A stretch of 64,000 nucleotides of DNA from positions 3,663,502-3,727,501 of the forward strand of contig NC_087393.1 of NCBI RefSeq assembly GCF_963675165.1. Reading direction: 5' to 3'. Shown in pieces: positions 23,170-34,743 of this stretch. The notes under the pieces were generated by a model, which made no database searches, was not told where the DNA came from, and worked only from the letters and a program-made list of their open reading frames with translations. This DNA is from Halichondria panicea (Eukaryota; Porifera; Demospongiae; Suberitida; Halichondriidae). The stretch's first letter is position 1. Each line of letters starts with the position of its first letter. Both the position numbers and the translations under genes were made by a program.

Positions 23170-24095
23170 TATCTAGTAGAGTTGAGCTCCCTTCCACTGA
23201 GTGGTTAGGTACATACAGTGCCACTATAGTTTCTTGTGGAATTCTTCAGCTTTGCTAACTGTGTCTAGTCATCGTGACACTTGCTGCTTAACTATAGTAA
23301 TCGCATTCTCAAGCCTCTTCAAGTTGCTTTTGAGTCCTTTAAGCTGAATTTTCTGATCAAAATTCAGGCTCTCTGTCATGGCCAAGATTCTGCCTTGCTT
23401 CCATTTACATTTGCTTTCCATCCACGCCAACTTTTCTTTGAGCTCATACACTCTGTCCTTCTGAGCAACAGACATATCCATGTATTGTTTGGCGCTCGCT
23501 GCTTGCTTTGTATCCAAGTGCACGGTGTACCGGTCTGTGGAATATCTGTTTTCCTCCCAGCACCTTGGTGCTAAGAACTCTGGTGCGGGTGTCTTGTTTG
23601 AAGATGCCTTCTTTTTGCCGACATCAATCCCAAACAGGTTGACGGTGATTCGTCGTCGTCGGAGCTCAGTGTTTACGGCAAATATTTTATCCTCCAACCT
23701 CTTCGAGCTGTTCTTGAGAGCCTTGAGCTGCATCCTTTCATCAAAAGTGAGGTGCTTGTCCTCCATGTCTTCGATTCTCTTCTCCTTTCCTTCTTGCTTT
23801 CTCCATCCATTTCATTTTGACCAGGAGCTCAGCAATCTTTTCCTTTTGAGAGAGGTACACTCGGTAATCGGCCTCCTGCTCTTCTATGAGCTTTGTTTCA
23901 GGATCAGTGCATTTGTTGTGCTTTGTTAGGACCCCCTTCATCATCGATTTGAGAGACTTCTTTTTTCTCTACAGAATCCACCTCGTGAATCTCCTCAAAG
24001 ACAGTGACTTTGTTGCGATGAAACAGCTTGCTGCCACGACCCATTCTGTTTAAGTAGTCAAAAGTTGAAGCTTCTTCTACAGTCACAATGTTTCT
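23170..24095 (-). pseudogene. F1: decayed copy of the coiled-coil ORF family
   Basis: This copy aligns along its length with F2 (41451-42359) and F3 (44552-45460) but is broken: a CGA to TGA change after QQVSR near 23268, an 8-nt deletion near 23965, and a 2-nt deletion near 23800. The middle part is open for 165 residues. The family is described under F3. The remains of a retroelement 3' end lie just upstream on the same strand, as in F2 and F3. Confidence 0.75.
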
Positions 24096-24454
24096 CTGAA
24101 TGAAAAATGACTCTGTATAGCTACTAGATACGCGTGTCTAAAAGTGGACGCGCACGCGCAGATGATCCCGCGGGGTAATTCTGAACCATCTTCTAGTGAA
24201 AGTTCTCCAGTGAACCTCTTATAATAATTATTATTATAAGGGACTCTCTAAATAGTGGACCCCTCTGTTATAGCGGACAGCATGCCTTGTACCTGTAACC
24301 GTACTATCTAACTCGCATCCAGAACTACGGCATGAGGGTCACCCTGGGCTAGGACTCGAAGGTTTTTTGTTTCGTTTTTTGCACTCCATCTCGGGGCGTA
24401 AAAAACAAAAGCAAAAACAGAAAAGGATTATAACAAGTTACACAAGTAAGGTGT

Positions 24455-24745
24455 TCATTGTTGCAGTATTGATTCCATTGTGTATAGCCAGCTCCGCAGC
24501 GATAACTGCCTTACGGCGAGAGGATCTAAGCAATGAAAGGAGAGGCGGCATCTTAACCAGTTGAGAGTCTTGCAGTAAGGGTTGTCCCATTTGTGCGAGA
24601 GCAGGGAAGCCAATCTTTTATAGAAGGTTGTGGCCTCTCTGCCCATCCCTCCAGTGGTAGACATTACCAAAGGTGTGAATGATGCATATTCTATTTCTCG
24701 TACTCTCTGTTCGTAGGATATTTTCTTTTCTCTCGTGTTTCTTAT
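24455..24745 (-). pseudogene. Retroelement C-terminal fragment (copy with F1)
   Basis: The translation includes STTGGMGREATTFYKRLAS and WDNPYCKTLNWLRCRLSF. These match what I know of the C-terminal end of a widespread invertebrate RT retroelement family whose core motif is TTQG(D/C)PL. It is truncated and frameshifted. The same fragment accompanies F2 and F3. Confidence 0.65.
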
Positions 24746-24809
24746 AGCAAGCCATTAGTGATTAGCCTCGATTACCCAGTGAGTGGGTAGATCAAAGCAA
24801 TCCAGTGCT

Positions 24810-24869
24810 TAGCCTCAATATCCACGCGGATTAAAATACGTATTTTAATTGGCCTGGATTCGAGGGCTA
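24810..24869. mobile_element. M4: 60-bp micro-element, 9-bp TSD TCCAGTGCT
   Basis: The element starts TAGCCTCAATATCC and ends CGAGGGCTA, and TCCAGTGCT flanks both sides (24801-24809 and 24870-24878). It occupies the same relative site, inverted, as M3 at 44092-44145. Confidence 0.75.
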
Positions 24870-24927
24870 TCCAGTGCTCTGTATTATGCATGGCATGTTG
24901 CATCACTACCATAGCAACCATACATAA

Positions 24928-26726
24928 GGCCACTCCAAGTGATACTCTGGTTTCTGGTCCACCTCCCGCATCAGATTTTATTCTTGGATTTCTATCTCAT
25001 TATTTCTACTACGCATGCGCAGAATGGTCCATGTGGTACAAAATAGTGTGATAATGATAAATTATTCATTTGCAAAATAATGAGATTCATAAGGTGAAAT
25101 TGATAATGACATAATGAGAAAAGCCGCCCGCCCGCATGCAATTAGAAAAACTTCAGGACCAGAAACCAGAGTGTCACTTGGAGCATAGATAGTAGAGGAA
25201 GGGGATTGTGAACGAGATCACGTGCGCTATAGATCATACATGAGAGCTGAGGTCTATCCGCGTTAGACCGCGAATTGACTAATTTTGAGCGGGCTAAAGA
25301 CTTTTCAGAGTTTTACTCGGTTCTAAAGGTAAGAAACGACTATCTAAGAGCCTTAATGTCAGTAGTAATCTATACTAACAATATTTTGAGCGTTTTAAGT
25401 AATAAGATATACCTGTTGAGCTACAAGTTAGCTATGACTCACCATTTACCTGTTTTTAGCACTGTTTGGGGAGAATCTAGTTTCTGATACACTTTTAGAA
25501 GCTAGTAAGCATATTGGCTGTTTCCTTGACTTGAGCTTTAACAGGATAGCCCCTTTTTTTGATATATAAGCTTTTTGTTGTTCTCCAGTGTTGTGAAATA
25601 AGTCGAATGGGGTGCCTTCTTTGTGTGGGGTGTCCTGATCTGACCGTTCACAATTGAAAGTTTTAGTGTGCATTTTCTGATTCTTTTAGCTTTACTCTAT
25701 GAGAATAGCTATTACATAGTAGCTGTACTAACTCGAAAGAATAATTTTGCCTCAATGAAAAAGTGTGAAAATGTCATGTTGCTCTTTTCCCACACAGGTG
25801 TGATTGTAAACAATGGGCATGGGAAGTCAGAAATTGCGTTTTTTCAGCGATAGAAAAGCAAGAAGCAGCAGACATCCCCCGTCTGCTCTCATCAGCCTTT
25901 ACCTGAGTCGACCAGCAACTCTTGAATCTCTCCACTTCTTGGTTGCCAAGTCAGTGTTGAACTAATTGCCGTCAAGAACGTGCTCACCATTGTCAAGCTA
26001 CCAAGAGTTGATGTCATCGTCACCTCGTGTGTTCAGTGCCAGCTCATTTGGAATTTGTCAGTACGTTCTGAATACACCCTTATACCCCCTCTCTCAACTC
26101 ATCACTCCAGTTCTTTACCAGCGTGCTGTGCTATTTTGATTGAGATACATCGATTCCCTGAACTTTTGTGATGAAAATCCTGGCCTTAAATGTTTAATTA
26201 GATTTGTGAAAGCATCACTCTTCTACACTTATTATAGTTGATCAGGTAAGTTCTGTCAAAAAATTGTTCACGAACCGTTACCCAAACGCAGAAGACCGGA
26301 CTCTGACAACACATTCTGACTCATATCATTCATAATGTACGTGTATCTTTACAATGTCATAGCTTGCGCTTGTCTGCAGTTCATAATAATGTTATATAGA
26401 TGATGAGTTGTCATGGATATTATATATTGTATAATTGTAGCATGGACACATTTCCAGAGTAGAAAGAACCTACAAAAAAAAGAATTTCAAAACTAAAAGC
26501 TTGCATACACACATAGCTCAGAGTCCTACTTCCTTGATATGTCTTCACTAGCAGAAGGGCCCACAGAGGAGGCTGCAACCATACCCAGCAACACAGATCT
26601 ATATACTTCCTGTCTACTTCCGGCCATTCTGCTAATGCTTCCGTCTAACACGGACAGTCCATGAAATTGAGTTCACGTGATCTCGTTCACAATCCCCTTC
26701 CTCTACTATCTATGCTTGGAGTGGCC
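24928..26726. mobile_element. H1: Harbinger-like MITE, TSD TAA, carrying E3
   Basis: Inverted ends GGCCACTCCAAGTGA(T/C)ACTC are flanked by TAA on both sides (24925-24927 and 26727-26729), which fits PIF/Harbinger. The MITE itself is about 260 bp and is interrupted in its right end by E3 (25184-26714). Other copies: H2 34472-34743, H3 36132-37420, H4 39258-39468. Confidence 0.85.
25184..26714. mobile_element. E3: 1531-bp DNA element, 7-bp TSD CTTGGAG
   Basis: Inverted ends CATAGATAGTAGAGGAAG run into GGGGATTGTGAACGAG and ATCACGTG. CTTGGAG, part of the H1 terminal repeat, flanks both sides (25177-25183 and 26715-26721). I recognise no transposase; internal open frames are short. Confidence 0.85.
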
Positions 26727-26937
26727 TAATCATTGAGTCTTGACATACTGTACTACTCGCTGAAGAAGATAGAGACATCATCGTAGACCGACCAGGTGCG
26801 ATTAATAAATTATAAGCTCACGTGTAGAACAATATTTAGCGGCATGCCCGTTTCTGGTTTCTACTCCATAGCACTACTATACTTGCAGGCAAAGCAGCGT
26901 TAGCTGCAGATCGAGCCCCACCCGTACCCAGTAGAAC

Positions 26938-28189
26938 CATAGATACTGTACACTCCGTGGATGTGAAACACTTCCGCCCACTACCAAAAGTCCTGAAACA
27001 CTCATTGCAACGGATGACACGGACCGAGTATCCGGAATTCCCTATAGTATACGGAACTACTGCATGGATACAATAATAACAGTAACTACGTGTGAGTGAT
27101 CAGATAACTGAAGCTCCCAGTCCAAGTTCTTCCAGTGCTAACTGATTCTCTGCGCAGGGAGAGCCAAGAGAGATGTTCATGAATGAAAGTGGATGCAGAA
27201 ATCATATTGGAACCTGATCTAGCTACATGTACACTGCTTACTTAATTTTGTGATGACATTGTATATATAGCACAGCATGTATGCACACAGAATATTATAT
27301 AGGCAGGCATCCATGCACGGAGATAGACTTAGTAATAGACAACTAAATGGACAACTAAAACTGATTTAAAGTTGAAGGAGGATTCTTCTTCGTCTTATCG
27401 CTACTTGTGCTCGTACACTTGTTTGTTAGTCTTGCATCAGGGAATAATTATGCTCCTTTCCGCTTCCTTTGGTGATAGAGCATTACCTAAATTAAAAAAG
27501 TATGTTAGTAATAATAATTTACTCAGGCCGCTGTTGTACGATCATGTATGCATCATCATCATACAGTACATTTGTATGAGTAAACATGTTCACCACAAAA
27601 AGACACGCTTTCCTGAAATAACAAAACATTTACTGAGGGTCAAAATAGATTCTCCTGGTATAAGGACATCTATATTATTGAATGACCACATCATTTAAGT
27701 GATGGAGCTTTTTGTTGGCAAGATCGCCTAACCACAAGATAGGTACTGTTGAACACCTATTTTTGACCTATCATTCAGTTTGCTGCTAGCCTTATACATT
27801 TCCTTAAGTGCTGAACACATTCTCCCAGTACTTCACTTCATAGACTAACAGGAAAGCAAAGCGAAATGTTCCAACCATAAACCCAACCAAAGATCGCCTA
27901 ACCACAAACTTGTCACCTAGTAAGTTACAGACAAAAATGAGCTCCAAAAGGCTATCCACTAATAATGTAGGCTCAATATACATGCTCTATGATAGACTTA
28001 CCTCCCACCTACGAGTACAGCAAGCCTTCTCCTCAACTGAAGCCACAAGTGCGCAGCTGTGCAAGAAAAACAACACTAAAAGTGTCCATTTCTGCAGCTG
28101 GGTGCCGTTGCATTGAGTGAACATGAATACTCCGTAATCTACCCGTATACTACCTACGTTTCACATCCACGGAGTGTACAGTATCTATG
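26938..28189. mobile_element. E6: 1252-bp DNA element, 7-bp TSD GTAGAAC
   Basis: Inverted ends CATAGATACTGTACACTCCG and then TGGATGTGAAAC. GTAGAAC flanks both sides (26931-26937 and 28190-28196). It shares only CATAGAT and the TSD length with E2-E5. An open frame of 108 codons (27372-27698, +) inside it is not recognisable. Confidence 0.8.
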
Positions 28190-28625
28190 GTAGAACTGAC
28201 GAAAAGTTTTTAAAAGAATGCTGATTCAGCAACAATTGTGCACAGTCAGCAATAATTAGCCTCGATTCCAGGCCGCACTGAAGATTATGTGCATAATTAT
28301 TGCTGAATCAGCATTATTTTTGTCAGCTCTCTAGTGCTCACTAGTTACAGTTGTGCCAAGAAGTATTGTTTAGTGCTAGTAGTTTCAATGCTTAGTAAGC
28401 GTGTAGTAAGGATGGAATTACCTCTGCATGCCAAGTAGAGAATCACATGATTACGCTCAGCACTGCAGACAAAACCACAATCTAAAAATCAACCACATGG
28501 GAATGGTAGTCTCGATTTCCAGCCTCTAAAGTATGGGAGGGCGTGGCCAGACTAATGGAATGGACAGCAAAAAGGTCAACTCAAAAACCTGAGTTATGTA
28601 ACGACAGTCAATGAAAACAACAAAG

Positions 28626-29960
28626 ATGGCTACCACTAGAGTTAGAGGAGGCTATGACTACCAGTTTGTGGAGGAGCCTCCCCATGAGCTCAAGTGTGTC
28701 ATCTGTCTAGTTGTAGCCAGGCAACCTCAACAACATGGAGAGTGTGGGAAGCTCTTCTGTAGCAGCTGTCTGGCTCAGCACCGACAGAAAAACAACAAAT
28801 GCCCTAATTGTGATCTCCAGCTAAACACGTTTTACGATGGAAAGAGTGAGTACATGTACCGTGTTATTGTTATTATAACCAGTATTATAGGTGATGTAGA
28901 AGTGAAGGCCCTACAGGTGAAATGCAGCAATGTGGTCAATGGCTGTCCATGGGTTGGAGATCTGGGCTTTATGCTCAGACACAGCACAGCATGCAACTAC
29001 CAGGCCGTGAGATGCCCCAACAACTGCAAAACATTCGAGTCGGACGCTAAACTACTACAAAAAGATTTGAACGAACATTTAGCCATCTGCCCAAACCGTT
29101 CACACCAGTGCCCACACTGCAGCATCTTGGGACCATACGAGAAGATAACAACGCTACATATTGACAGCTGCCCAAAGGCTAAAGTTCAATGCCCTTATCC
29201 CGAGTGCAACCAAAGTATACAACGTTGCTACCTTGATACCCACATCAACTATTGCCCGCACAAAGCCGTACAGTGCAAGTTTGCGGATGTTGGCTGTCCT
29301 GCTATACTGAAACTAGCTGATTTACAGGAGCACGAAGAAAATGACCTACTCCATTTACAGCTAACTAAAGAGAATGTACTAGAGCTCACACTGATCCTCA
29401 AACAGAGGGAGACAAGGTTCGGAGTATTCATTGAACAGAGAAACAAAGTACTAGCTGATCTTCATCACAGCATGCTCACTTGTGTGAGATACAAAGGACC
29501 GACTACTCTTAAGTTTAGAGAATTCGACATGCACAAGCTGCAAGACAAGCTATTTGCCAGTTCGAAGTTCTACCTCAAAACGGGCTATCGATTTCAACTG
29601 GTGATTTCTGCAAACGGTCAAAACCAGGGTGCAAACACACACGTCTCTGTATATCTAGCCATTACAGAAGGACAAGATGACGAATACCTAACCTGGCCGT
29701 TTCAAGGCTCTGTAAAAGTCGAGTTACTCAATCAGCTACAAGACCGCAACCATTTCAGCAATGATATTCATTTCCCTAATATTGACTATGTCAGCGGGAA
29801 AATGGTTGAGGGCAAGACCACAACAGGTTGGGGAAAGGAACAGTTTATCTCTAACAGAGAACTGGCAAACATCTCAAGTAAAAGGCAGTACCTAAGGAGT
29901 GACACGCTGTACTTTCGTATTACTAGTGTAGAAAAGCCTGTTAAAAAAGGCTCTGCATGA
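28626..29960 (+). CDS. TRAF-like gene C': inverted-duplicate copy of gene C
   Basis: Exon 1 is 28626-28845, then a 45-nt intron 28846-28890 (multiple of three, no stop), then exon 2 28891-29960. An ATG at 28611 gives five extra residues; I choose 28626 because MATTRVRGG is shared by the paralogues. Domains are as in gene C: RING with Lys in place of His, TRAF zinc fingers, coiled coil and MATH. It differs from C at only a few residues (for example VVARQ against AVTRQ in the RING). All expected reading frames are intact, so this arm holds a working copy. Confidence 0.9.
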   Translation: MATTRVRGGYDYQFVEEPPHELKCVICLVVARQPQQHGECGKLFCSSCLAQHRQKNNKCPNCDLQLNTFYDGKSEYMYRVIVIITSIIGDVEVKALQVKCSNVVNGCPWVGDLGFMLRHSTACNYQAVRCPNNCKTFESDAKLLQKDLNEHLAICPNRSHQCPHCSILGPYEKITTLHIDSCPKAKVQCPYPECNQSIQRCYLDTHINYCPHKAVQCKFADVGCPAILKLADLQEHEENDLLHLQLTKENVLELTLILKQRETRFGVFIEQRNKVLADLHHSMLTCVRYKGPTTLKFREFDMHKLQDKLFASSKFYLKTGYRFQLVISANGQNQGANTHVSVYLAITEGQDDEYLTWPFQGSVKVELLNQLQDRNHFSNDIHFPNIDYVSGKMVEGKTTTGWGKEQFISNRELANISSKRQYLRSDTLYFRITSVEKPVKKGSA

Positions 29961-30511
29961 TCTATTGTGTCGCTGTACGCTGTATATGGTAATGTTATGT
30001 TTTGGCTGACTCCACACCTCACGTTTTATATACTAAACACATTTAAATTTTATATCTACCCTCGCCAATTATAAACTCAACCAGAGACAAAATGATTATA
30101 ATTTATGTAATTATGCTTCACGCTTCAAAATGTATACAAAACCTTAACAGAACAATGGTAAACATATATTAGCACCAGCCTAAACCAACTGCAATAATAC
30201 GTCAAATGTATTGCATATCTAATAACTTAAGAGGATTAGTAGCTTAATTATACGTCATGAATGTGACTTATAGTATTAGCGGCCAGAAAGGTAGTAGAGT
30301 TGGCTACGGTAGATGATTTTTAAGGCATTGCCACTTCTGAAGTACTAGTTTATGTTCATTTCGATACAAGTTTTTCATGCAAACATACAATCACCTCTTC
30401 GTGCAAACCACAGGAATTCAATTAACATGTTGACTGTCGTCTATATAAGCAAAACACAATACATGTAGTCACATGTAAAATTATATTCAAAATTTATTAT
30501 TTCTGACCAAG

Positions 30512-32092
30512 ATGGCTATCACTAGAGTTAGAGGAGGCTATGGCTATCAGTTTGTGGAGGAGCCTCCTCATGGGCTCAAGTGTGTCATCTGTCTAGCTGT
30601 AGCCAGGCAACCTCAACAACATGGAGAGTGTGGGAAGCTCTTCTGTAACAGCTGTCTGACTCAGCACCGACAGAGAAGCAACAAATGCCCTAACTGTGAT
30701 CTCCAGCTAATCACCTTCTTTGATGGAAAGAGTGAGCTCCAAAAATTACATAGGCATGCACAAACAATGTTCTAAGATTCGATGTAAGTGTTCAGCATTG
30801 CTGTAACTTTTAAGCTACAGTACTTCTTCTAAAAGAGGCTCCCTTCTAATAAGGCGCAGATTTATCCCATAAGGCACCATTGGCTATTTCTTCTAGAAGA
30901 AGTACGGTAGCTGAAATAGCAAAAAATACATCTTGATAATGTTACATAAGATATGGCCTGCAGTATACAATGCCTGCAACACAACATTTACACAGGTGAC
31001 CAAGAGATCAAGACGATAAAGGTGGGATGCACAGGTGCAAATAATGGCTGCCAGTGGACAGGAGCACTCAGTTCTCTAGATGAGCATACCAAGGAATGCG
31101 AATATACCCAGGTCATCTGCCCAAATGGATGCACCGTGAATCAAGAAACAGTGCACATTTCTCGCAAAGGTCTTCAGAACCACCTGGCAAACGAATGTGT
31201 GAGACGACAATACATTTGCCCACATTGCGCGGAACCTGGGGTGTATGCAGAGAGGGTATCTCTACACCTCGAAACCTGTCCCGGAGTTAAAGTTCGCTGC
31301 CCACACCCCGAATGTGAAGACAGCATCCCACGTTCCGAGTTGGAGAAACACAAATTCGAGTGTCAGTTTGAAGTAGGCAGCTGCAAATTTAACGAGCTTG
31401 GTTGCACAAAACACCTGCCCAGGAGAGATTTGATAGCTCACGAGGAAGACGACCATCAACATCTTCAGAAAACTAAAGAGAAGGTTTTGGAGCTGACTAA
31501 ACTGATTAAAGAGCAGGATAAGATGTTCAGAGCTCAGATAAAGCAGCAGAACAAAGACATAGAAGTCATCAAGGAAAGCATTGGCAGCTGCAGGAGATAC
31601 ACAGCACCGATATACTTCCGATTCACAAAGTTCTCTGAGTACAAGCGACAAAACAAGGTTATTTACAGCCCCCCTTTCTACTCGAGTCAAGGTGGATATA
31701 GGTTGATTCTTGCAGCCTGGCCAAACGGCAATGGAGTTGGAAAGAATACACACGTCTCTCTTTATGTTCATCTTGAGAAGGGAGACAACGACAATTCCTT
31801 GACATGGCCGTTCAAAGGCACCGTAGTGGTGGAGTTGATTAACCAAATTGATGATAAGAATCATCTCAAGTTTAACATTGCTTTCCCCACTGACGAAGAC
31901 GAGGAGATGAATGGACGTGTAGTGGTTGGCGGAGAGAGGTCTAGTGGGTGGGGCAAGGCCCGCCTCATTGCACACAGCAGGCTAGTGTACGATAGTAAAA
32001 AGGCGACACAGTACCTGAGGAACGATAATTTGTACTTTCAAATCGTTGTACAAGTCCCAGGGGACAAGCCATGGCTGGAGTGTACCACATGA
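30512..32092 (+). CDS. TRAF-like gene B': intact inverted-duplicate copy of gene B
   Basis: Exon 1 is 30512-30731 (RING, MAITRVRGGYGYQF), donor GTGAGC; exon 2 is 30996-32092, after acceptor TTTACACAG. Zinc fingers begin at CTGANNGCQW, then a coiled coil (QDKMFRAQIKQQNKDIE) and a MATH domain ending KPWLECTT. Unlike gene B the RING exon is open. An ATG at 30953, inside the intron and in frame across the acceptor, could start a RING-less form of 379 residues. Lys replaces the RING His, as in all paralogues here. Confidence 0.9.
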
Positions 32093-32308
32093 ACAATGTA
32101 ACCATTGTAATAAAATGCTATATAAATTATGCCATACCTAACTACACAAACATGTTTACGATTGTGTTACAATACAAACTATTTATTTAGTAATGCTATA
32201 TAATTATGTGCTGATGCCTCAATGCAAGCTTTTTACTGACGAGTAATTAAATCATAATATAATAATTTTTACAAAATCTTTGCTAGAAATTACGGGAAAT
32301 GTGATTGT

Positions 32309-32909
32309 TATGGGGGGTGATCAGTGCCAAAACCTCCAGCTCTTTGGTTTCAAGTCAATGCAAATATATATGAGAGTGTCATTGTAAAACTAACAAAGCT
32401 TATCATTTGCCATGCAGCGTTATTTGTATGTAGAACTTCTCATTTGTATGTAGAACTTTCATCGTGTGTAGAACTTCACCATGCAAATAAGAGTATCATT
32501 TATATGTAGAACTTCACCATGCAAATAAGAGTATCATTTGTATGTAGAAAATCACCATGCAAATAAGAGAGAGCGTGTCATTTGTATGTAGAACTTCACC
32601 ATGCAAATGAGAGTATCATTTGTATGTAGAACTTCACCATGCAAACAAGAGAGAGCATGTCATTTGTATGTAGAACTTCACCATGCAAATGAGAGTATCA
32701 TTTGTATGTAGAACTTCACCATGCAAACAAGAGAGAGCATGTCATTTGTATGTAGAACTTCACCATGCAAATGAGAGTATCATTTGTATGTAGAACTTCA
32801 CCATGCAAACAAGAGAGAGCGTGTCATTTGTATGTACAACTTTACCATGCAAATAATTTTAGTACTAAATAAAAAGAACTGGAGGTTTTGGCACTGATCA
32901 CCCCCCATA
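32309..32909. mobile_element. G2: TATGG-ended element with internal minisatellite, 6-bp TSD GATTGT
   Basis: The 31-bp inverted ends start TATGGGGGGTGATCAGTGCC and are flanked by GATTGT on both sides (32303-32308 and 32910-32915). The left arm has one copy of this site (complement at 5123-5128) and no element. The interior is an array of roughly 37-45 bp units containing ATTTGTATGTAGAACTTCAC and CATGCAAA(T/C). No coding capacity is visible. Confidence 0.85.
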
Positions 32910-33224
32910 GATTGTTGGTAATGCTATAAACGTGCGAAGTGAATAATGGCTGATGCCAAATGCAGAGCAAACTAACAAGACTTTTGCTACAAAAATTTAG
33001 GACCCTGATATGAGCAAGCGTACTGAGACACGATAAGAAATGAATGTGCACACAAACTTATTGTTACATCTCTACAGCAATTAAACCCACTGCACGAAAC
33101 ATAACAGGCAATGTGATAATAATCATGTGAAATACAGAAAAATGTACACCCCTAAAAAGTCATGTGATAACATACTAACTTTTGAACCAAACAAGACGAC
33201 TTGCATGCACTATTTGTTTAAGCA

Positions 33225-34450
33225 ATGGAAGAGCCCCAGTACGAGTTTATAAAAGTAGATCTACTTCCAGATAGCTTAACGTGTCAGATATGCCACTCTG
33301 TTGTGAAACAAGCTCAACAGCACGGGGAATGTGGAAAACTATTTTGCAACAAGTGTGTAGACAATCACAGACAGAAAAGTAGCAATCTGACTTGCCCTAA
33401 CTGTCGACAAGAGTTTGCTACCTACCCCGATCAAAGAGGTAAGAAAATAAGCTAAATAATAATTCTTAAGGTTAAAAACTTACATACTCATAATTTAGGT
33501 GACCAAGATGTGAATCGATTGAAGGTGAAGTGCAACAATCGTGAATATGGGTGTCTATGGGAAGGTGAATTGGGCAGCGCAAAGGACCATCACGACAATG
33601 TGATTATGCTATAGTGGCATGCATGTATGAATGTGATTGTACACGATTGCTTCGTCGAGACCTAGAAAACCACGAACAAAATGCGTGCCCCCGTCGACCA
33701 CACGAATGCGAGCTCTGTTCTGAAACAGGAGAATTCAAAACAATCACTAAAGATCATCCGCAAGAATGCAAAAAAGGGATAGTTGAGTGCCCAAATATAC
33801 GATGCAATGCACAGAGAAGATATAGAAAGACATCGATCTGAATGTGATTTTGAGCCGACTCCATGCAAGTTTGCTAAACTTGGCTGTGAAGAGAAAGAGG
33901 TGAGAAAAAAATGAAGAAACACGAGGAAGATTCCAAGCTACATCTCCAAGGTGCAAAAGAAAAAGTACTTGAGTTGATGCAAACAGTTGAAAAACAAGAT
34001 AGAGTTATAACCAGCCTCTCTAGCAAAGTTAATTCTTCCGAAAGAATACCAGAAAAAGAGCCGTTCATTTTGAAATGAGACCCACTTAAAGGCGATAATA
34101 TATTTAATAGTCCACCTCTACACTATAAACATACTGACTGTGAATTAGTACTAACATTTACTGTCAAAAAGTTCGAGAGAGAGATCCAACCAGACATGAG
34201 GATATATGTGAAAGCTACGCCAAGATTTTTGGGTAGCATCAAGGTCACGCTTCTTAACCAGACAAAGGACCAAAATCACACAGAGTATGAATGCACACAA
34301 GATCAGCGGAGTAAAGTCATTGGTGCACAAGAAGCAGAGTTAAATAAGCTTACTACTTTACATACGATAAACAAAATTGACTATTGTGGGAAAAACGTGC
34401 TCTTCAAAGTCAAAGTACGAAGAGCAGGCTATAAGTCTTGGCTAGCGTAA
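33225..34450 (+). pseudogene. TRAF-like gene A': intact RING exon, broken zinc-finger/MATH exon
   Basis: RING exon 33225-33438 is open (MEEPQYEF, QHGECGKLFC). The second exon, 33499-34450, is broken relative to gene A: a 1-nt deletion near 33597, an 8-nt deletion near 33807, a 1-nt loss in an A-run near 33910, and an in-frame TGA in place of CGA near 34076. A 9-nt deletion near 34087 adds to this. Only the last 84 codons, including the divergent MATH end, are open again. Gene A has the opposite damage (broken RING, intact body). Confidence 0.85.
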
Positions 34451-34471
34451 ACATGGAACAATGTGACTTAA

Positions 34472-34743
34472 GGCCACTCCAAGTGATACTCTGGTTTCTG
34501 GTCCACCGCCCGCATCAGATTTTATTCTTGGATTTCTACATGTATCTCATTATTGGATTTCTATCTCATTATTTCTACTACGCATGCGCAGAATGGTCCG
34601 TGTGGTACAAAATAGTGTGATAATGATATTCATTTGCAAAATAATGAGGTGAAATTGATAATGACATAATGAGAAAAGCCGCCCGCCCGCATGCAATTAG
34701 AAAAACTTCAGGACCAGAAACCAGAGTGTCACTTGGAGTGGCC
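34472..34743. mobile_element. H2: complete Harbinger-like MITE, TSD TAA
   Basis: This 272-bp element has inverted ends GGCCACTCCAAGTGATACTC and TAA on both sides (34469-34471 and 34744-34746). The left arm of the duplication has GTGACTTAATATTAAC (complement) with no element, so this is a confirmed insertion just after pseudogene A'. Confidence 0.9.

Noticed and set aside
27372-27698. 108-codon frame inside element E6 as a possible transposase remnant
   Set aside because: No catalytic motif or family resemblance is visible, and the length is within chance in AT-rich DNA.
32330-32880. CRISPR-like regular repeats
   Set aside because: Units adjoin each other with no unique spacers, they lie inside TIR element G2, and the genome is eukaryotic. 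It is a minisatellite.
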